From Asaia bogorensis (GTDB lineage: Bacteria; Pseudomonadota; Alphaproteobacteria; Acetobacterales; Acetobacteraceae): a stretch of DNA of 26,203 nucleotides. Each line of letters begins with the position of its first letter. Position 1 is the stretch's first letter. The stretch lies in NCBI GenBank assembly GCA_945871455.1, contig CAMBXJ010000007.1:1-26203 (forward strand), in the 5' to 3' direction. Under the pieces are notes generated by a model. That model worked only from the letters and a program-made list of their open reading frames with translations. It was not told the DNA's origin and made no database searches. Of this stretch, positions 22,198 to 26,203 are shown piece by piece. Position numbers and translations under genes: made by a program.

Positions 22198-25116
22198 ATG
22201 TCCCAAGTCAACCTGTTCACCGCGCCACAGCGGCTGCGTCGTTTGCAGATCGAGATCACCACCGGCTGCAACCTGCGCTGCGTCGGGTGCCAGCGCACCA
22301 TCGGCATGGCGGCCGGCACTTGGCGTAACGCCCATATGCCGGTGCAGCGCTTCGCCGCGGTTATCGCGAACGCGCCGCCCGCCGATGCCATTGTCCTGCA
22401 AGGCATCGGTGAGCCGACCCTGCACCCGAAGCTGCCGGACCTGATCGCCGCCGCGCGGGCATCCGGCAAATTCGGCGTCATCAGCTTCAACACCAACGCC
22501 CTCGCGCGAGAGATCGACTACTACCGCCACCTGCGCCAGATCGGGCTGAACCATATCAGCGTGTCGGTCGACAGCCTCGACCCGACAACCGCCGAAGCGT
22601 TGCGGGGGGGCACAGATGCCGCCGAACTGCGCGCCGCCATCCCCGCATTGCTGGAATTGTTCAGCGGACTGACCCTGTCGATCGTACTCAGTCGGCGCAA
22701 CATCGCGGAACTGCCCGGGCTTATCACGGCCTTGCACGGACTGGGTGCTCGGGTAATCGAAATCCAGCCGCTGGTCAGCTACGCGCCATCCACCGAGGCC
22801 ATGGCGCTGGACCGCTCCGAACTCCGGTCCGCCGCCGCGACGATCGCCGCCATGCGCCAGCGCCTGCCGGATCTGACCCTGCTGCCGGCCGCCGCGCTGA
22901 CGCCGGACGGCAACCGCTGCCGCAGGCCGTTCCGCGCCGCCTATGTCACGGTCGGCGGTTTCCTGACTCCGTGCTGCCTGACCAACGACCCCGACCTGTT
23001 CGGCCGCGTCAATCTGGCGGACGTCTCGTTCCAGCAGGCATGGCACTCGCCTGGGGTCCGGCGCTTCCTGGAGTCCTATTTCGACGCGGAACCGGAAATC
23101 TGCCGCGGCTGCGCGTTCAATCCCTCCGGCGCCATGGCGCCCGCGCCCGTCGTGGTGGCGGACGCGCAGCGCCAGCAACAGGCCGGCCATCTGGATCGCG
23201 CGGAGGCCGGCTACCGTGCCGCGCTCGACGCGGCGCAGTCGGGGGAAGCCTTGCAGGGCCTTGGTCTGGCGCGATTCCAGCGCGGCGATACGGCCGGTGC
23301 GTTGCCGTTGTTGCAGGCGGCCGATGCCCTGTCCCCAACACCGCGCCTGACCCACAACATCGCCACCGTTCTCGCCACGCTCGGCCGCCTGCCGGAAGCG
23401 ACCGCGTTGCAGCGGCGGAATGTGACCGAGCATCCGGAATATGTGGCTTCCTACCACGCATTGTCCGCGCTGCTGGAAGCGACCGGGGATCGCGGCGGGG
23501 CGGCCTGGGTCGCGCTGTCCCTGGCGGAACGGGCGATCCCAGGCGGGCAGGAGGCGATCATCGCGGCCGCTGTCGGACGCGCCGCGGCGATGGATCCGGG
23601 CCATGCGGCACTGGTTCGGGTGGCCAACCGGTTGCGCATCGCCGGTCATCAGAGTCAGGCATTGCGTTTGCTGGATGCACGCCTGGCGACCGATCCCGCC
23701 GATCTGGGCGCGCGTCTGTCGCGGGCCATGGCTCGCCTGGCTGTTGTGCACGGATCGGCAGTGGAAATCGCCGAACGTCGCGCCGCCTACACCGCGGAAA
23801 TCGGCGCCTTGGAACGCCAGGTGGCGCAAGCGGACGCGGCGGCGCTGATTGCGGGGTCGGATCAGGTGGGGACCGCGAAACCGTTCTATCTTGCGTATCA
23901 AGGCCACGACGACCGGGCGTTGCAAGCCGCTTATGGCGGGATCGTCAGCCGCATGATGGCCGAGCGCGGACAGACCGGCTGTGGTGGGATTCGGGTTCGC
24001 CGGCCAGGGCGCATCCGGGTCGGCTTCGCCACCGCGTATATGCACCTGCACTCGATCTCGAAACTGTTCGGCGGTTGGATCCGACACCTGGATCGGGATC
24101 GGTTCGAGGTCACGCTGTATCATCTGGGCGAAGGACAGGACGCAATGAGCGCCGATCTCGCCCGCCACGCCGATCGGTTCCATGTCGGACCGGCGGATGA
24201 GGCGGAATGGATGCGCCGGATCGCCGCCGATGCCCCGGATGTGCTGATCTATCCAGAGATCGGCATGCACCCCACCGCGGTCCGCCTGGCCTGCCTGCGT
24301 CTGGCGCCGGTGCAATGCGTCGCGTGGGGACATCCCGTCACCACGGGCCTGCCGACGATCGACTACTTCCTGTCCAGCGACCTGATGGAGCCGGAAGATG
24401 GCGAGCGCCACTACACCGAACGGTTGATCCGCCTGCCCAACCTTTCCATCCACTATGAACCCTTGCCCGATCGCGGCGGACGCATCACGCGATCCGCACT
24501 CGGCGTGACGGACGATTCGGTTGTCTATGTCTGCTGCCAGTCGCTGTTCAAATACCATCCGCGCGACGATGGGGTTTTGGTGGCGATCGCCGGCCGGGTG
24601 CCCGCTGCCCGGTTCCTGTTCATCGGCGATCCTCGGAACGATCCCAATGCGCGGCTGCTTCGGGCCCGCCTGGGTGCCGCGTTTGCCGCGGCGGGCCTCG
24701 ATCCCGCCCGCCATCTGCTGTTCGTGCCGCCGGTCGATGCGGCGGACTTCTTCTCCCTGCTGCGGGCGGGAGATGTGTATCTGGACAGCGTCGGCTGGTC
24801 CGGCGGGAACACGACGTTGGAAGCGGTGACGTGCGGCCTGCCCATCGTGACCTTGCGTGGCCGTTTGATGCGCGGCCGACACAGTGCCGCGATCCTGACC
24901 CGGGTCGGGGCCACGGACTGCATCGCGGCCACCGCGGACGATTACGTGAACCTGTCGGTGGCGCTGGCCGACCCGGAGGCACGCCGCCGGAAAGCGCACG
25001 TGATCCGGGACGGTGGGAAGCGGCTGTTCGGCGATCTGGCTCCGGTTCGGGCGTTGGAAGCTTTTCTGATCGACGCCGTCGCCGAGGCATCCAACCCATC
25101 CCTTGCCGCCGCCTGA
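22198..25116 (+). CDS. Radical SAM/SPASM-like + TPR + GT41 (SPINDLY/OGT-like) fusion protein
   Basis: One uninterrupted 972-residue frame with three parts. Residues 1-311 are a radical SAM module: Cys24-x3-Cys28-x2-Cys31 (CNLRCVGC) for the SAM iron-sulfur cluster, GIGEPTLHP, and a C-terminal Cys set (Cys241, Cys259, Cys260, Cys302, Cys305) resembling a SPASM/twitch cluster site. Residues about 320-480 are TPR-like helical repeats (AGHLDRAEAGYRAALD, LGRLPEATALQRRNVTEHPEY). Residues about 595-972 are a GT41 glycosyltransferase: His618 in LHSISKLF aligns with the OGT catalytic His, then GHPVTTGLPTIDYFLSS (711 onward), Lys785 in SLFKYHP, and GGNTTLEAVTCGLPIVTL (869 onward) for the nucleotide. GT41 enzymes glycosylate Ser/Thr (or Asn) of proteins; SPASM enzymes usually modify peptides or proteins. 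The combined role here, perhaps modification of a motility or surface protein, is inference. The ribosome site is weak. Confidence 0.9.
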   Translation: MSQVNLFTAPQRLRRLQIEITTGCNLRCVGCQRTIGMAAGTWRNAHMPVQRFAAVIANAPPADAIVLQGIGEPTLHPKLPDLIAAARASGKFGVISFNTNALAREIDYYRHLRQIGLNHISVSVDSLDPTTAEALRGGTDAAELRAAIPALLELFSGLTLSIVLSRRNIAELPGLITALHGLGARVIEIQPLVSYAPSTEAMALDRSELRSAAATIAAMRQRLPDLTLLPAAALTPDGNRCRRPFRAAYVTVGGFLTPCCLTNDPDLFGRVNLADVSFQQAWHSPGVRRFLESYFDAEPEICRGCAFNPSGAMAPAPVVVADAQRQQQAGHLDRAEAGYRAALDAAQSGEALQGLGLARFQRGDTAGALPLLQAADALSPTPRLTHNIATVLATLGRLPEATALQRRNVTEHPEYVASYHALSALLEATGDRGGAAWVALSLAERAIPGGQEAIIAAAVGRAAAMDPGHAALVRVANRLRIAGHQSQALRLLDARLATDPADLGARLSRAMARLAVVHGSAVEIAERRAAYTAEIGALERQVAQADAAALIAGSDQVGTAKPFYLAYQGHDDRALQAAYGGIVSRMMAERGQTGCGGIRVRRPGRIRVGFATAYMHLHSISKLFGGWIRHLDRDRFEVTLYHLGEGQDAMSADLARHADRFHVGPADEAEWMRRIAADAPDVLIYPEIGMHPTAVRLACLRLAPVQCVAWGHPVTTGLPTIDYFLSSDLMEPEDGERHYTERLIRLPNLSIHYEPLPDRGGRITRSALGVTDDSVVYVCCQSLFKYHPRDDGVLVAIAGRVPAARFLFIGDPRNDPNARLLRARLGAAFAAAGLDPARHLLFVPPVDAADFFSLLRAGDVYLDSVGWSGGNTTLEAVTCGLPIVTLRGRLMRGRHSAAILTRVGATDCIAATADDYVNLSVALADPEARRRKAHVIRDGGKRLFGDLAPVRALEAFLIDAVAEASNPSLAAA

Positions 25117-25151
25117 ACGGGCGCGAATCTGCCCCACGATCATCAATCAGA

Positions 25152-25170
25152 CCGACCCCGTTTGGGTCGG
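25152..25170 (+). terminator. Hairpin after the radical SAM-GT41 gene
   Basis: Perfect 7-bp arms CCGACCC / GGGTCGG with a 5-base loop, 35 bases past the stop codon. No T-run follows, so termination would need Rho or the second hairpin downstream. Confidence 0.4.
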
Positions 25171-25193
25171 GCAGCGTCCGGCGGTAACGGTCG

Positions 25194-25221
25194 GGGCCGC
25201 GGCAAACCGATGCCGCGGCCC
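25194..25221. terminator. Strong hairpin between convergent genes
   Basis: GGGCCGCGGCA / TGCCGCGGCCC, an 11-bp perfect stem with a 6-base loop, lies between the convergent radical SAM-GT41 and SMP-30 genes. It could end transcripts from both sides, although neither side has a real T-tract. Confidence 0.5.
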
Positions 25222-25233
25222 AATCCTGTCGTA

Positions 25234-26145
25234 TCAGCCAAAATTCAGCTTCAACCCAGGCTCCGGCCACTGCATCACACCAAGGCGCCCAGAATCCGAC
25301 AGCGTGATATAGGCCGTCTTCATGTCCGGGCCGCCGAAGCAGATATTCGTCGGATAGGTGTCCGGCATCTTCACCGCCCGCACCACATCGCCGGCCGGTG
25401 AAAATTCGGTGATATATCCGGTGGTCAAGGTCGCAATCGCGATATTGCCGTTCGCCATCACCGCCAGGCTGTCGAACCGCGCATTGCCGGGCAGACCGGC
25501 GATGCAGCGTCCGCTATGCGGATGGAACGGCGGAGCCTTGCGCAGAACGCCCGGACCTTCGACGTCGAACGCCCACAGACGCGCGCCCTCGGTATCCGCC
25601 GCATACAGGATCTTGCCATCGGGAGACAGGCCGCACCCATTCGGGCTGAGGATCGGAAACGCCAGTTCGACGACCTTCGAGCCATCCGGCAGCGCGTAAT
25701 AAAGCCCGCCATGGTCACGATGACGGGCGTAACGCTTGCCCAGATCGGTGAAATAGAACCCGCCATGCACGTCGAACACCAGGTCGTTCGGCGCCGACAG
25801 CTTGGTGCCGTTGCACTCCGTGTACAGCGTCTTGCATTCCCCGGTTTTCGGGTCGATCCGCTGGACGGAGCCGAACTTGTAGTCGGGATGCGGGCCTTGG
25901 CCCATCGACGTCCCCTCCACATAGCGGCTGCCGCCGTTGTTGCAGAGGTAGAACGCACCATCCGGACCGATCGCCAGCCCGTTGGGGCCGCCGCCGGTGG
26001 CCGAGAACACGCTGACCTTGCCGTCGGCGGTCACGCGGGAGCACTGGTTGTTGCGGATTTCCGTCAGGACGATGGAGCCGTCCGCGCAGACCACGGGGCC
26101 TTCAGGAAAGCCCAGGCCGGTCGCCAGAATTGTCACGTCGCTCAT
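25234..26145 (-). CDS. SMP-30/gluconolactonase/LRE-family protein
   Basis: A 303-residue six-bladed beta-propeller of the SMP-30/gluconolactonase family, metal-dependent lactonases that open sugar or other lactones. The expected metal ligands are present: Glu15 (GFPEGPVV), Asn120 (APNDLVFD), Asn169 (SPNGCGLS) and Asp225 (ARFDSLAV). Blade repeats such as NGLAIGPDGAFYLCNNGG and YAADTEGARLWAFDVEG are visible. No signal peptide is seen, so it is probably cytosolic. The start ATG at 26145 has GGGAG about 10 bases upstream. Its lactone substrate is unknown; a sugar-acid pathway shared with the distant dgoK is possible but unsupported by position. It converges on the radical SAM-GT41 gene. Confidence 0.93.
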   Translation of the reverse strand: MSDVTILATGLGFPEGPVVCADGSIVLTEIRNNQCSRVTADGKVSVFSATGGGPNGLAIGPDGAFYLCNNGGSRYVEGTSMGQGPHPDYKFGSVQRIDPKTGECKTLYTECNGTKLSAPNDLVFDVHGGFYFTDLGKRYARHRDHGGLYYALPDGSKVVELAFPILSPNGCGLSPDGKILYAADTEGARLWAFDVEGPGVLRKAPPFHPHSGRCIAGLPGNARFDSLAVMANGNIAIATLTTGYITEFSPAGDVVRAVKMPDTYPTNICFGGPDMKTAYITLSDSGRLGVMQWPEPGLKLNFG

Positions 26146-26203
26146 GGATATTTTTCTCCCTCCGATGGGTCGATCGGTTGCGGCGGTATCGTCGCTGGTC
26201 CGA

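Noticed and set aside
20356..25146. A continuous 1596-codon open frame on the minus strand, antisense to the chemoreceptor and radical SAM-GT41 genes
   Set aside because: Its product is rich in Gly, Arg, Gln and His with no recognisable domain, while the plus strand encodes two intact enzymes. High GC content makes stop codons rare in this frame.

Overview
The window is about 26 kb of dense, very GC-rich bacterial DNA. Genes are tightly packed, ATG starts dominate, and several gene pairs overlap by 1 to 4 bases. The gene families (two-partner secretion, a YhdP/AsmA-like giant protein, GlnE-Bcp, PuuE, a PilZ-tailed chemoreceptor and a CtrA-like site) suggest an alphaproteobacterium, plausibly of the Rhodospirillales/Acetobacteraceae type. 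That placement is inference. I see no rRNA, tRNA, CRISPR array, phage gene or insertion sequence.

Left part, minus strand (1-10733). A four-gene run reads leftward: an NTF2-like protein, a GMC-family FAD oxidoreductase, a TpsB outer-membrane transporter and a TpsA exoprotein that runs off the left edge. The gaps are 5, 15 and 39 bases, so it looks like one operon combining a redox enzyme with a two-partner secretion system. To its right lie a PhD/VapC-type toxin-antitoxin pair with a candidate operator, a type II haloacid dehalogenase and a 1077-residue AsmA/YhdP-like inner-membrane-anchored protein.

Middle, plus strand (10751-19859). glnE starts only 17 bases from the divergent AsmA-like gene and overlaps bcp by 4 bases. 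Next come a secreted GlcG/HbpS-like protein, a 2-dehydro-3-deoxygalactonokinase, a PuuE-type allantoinase, a family 9 glycosyltransferase overlapping a 14-helix MFS exporter by one base, and a GNAT acetyltransferase.

Right part. A 283-base intergenic stretch (19860-20142) holds a REP-like imperfect palindrome and a near-consensus CtrA site. It leads into a chemoreceptor with a C-terminal PilZ domain. Only 51 bases downstream is the most unusual gene of the window: a 972-residue protein that joins a radical SAM/SPASM-like module, TPR-like repeats and a GT41 (SPINDLY/OGT-like) glycosyltransferase in one chain. A convergent SMP-30/gluconolactonase gene closes the window, separated by a perfect 11-bp-stem hairpin.

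The best candidate for an undescribed system is the chemoreceptor plus radical SAM-GT41 pair, which may link c-di-GMP/CtrA-controlled motility to a protein or peptide modification. The NTF2-GMC-TpsB-TpsA operon is the second candidate.
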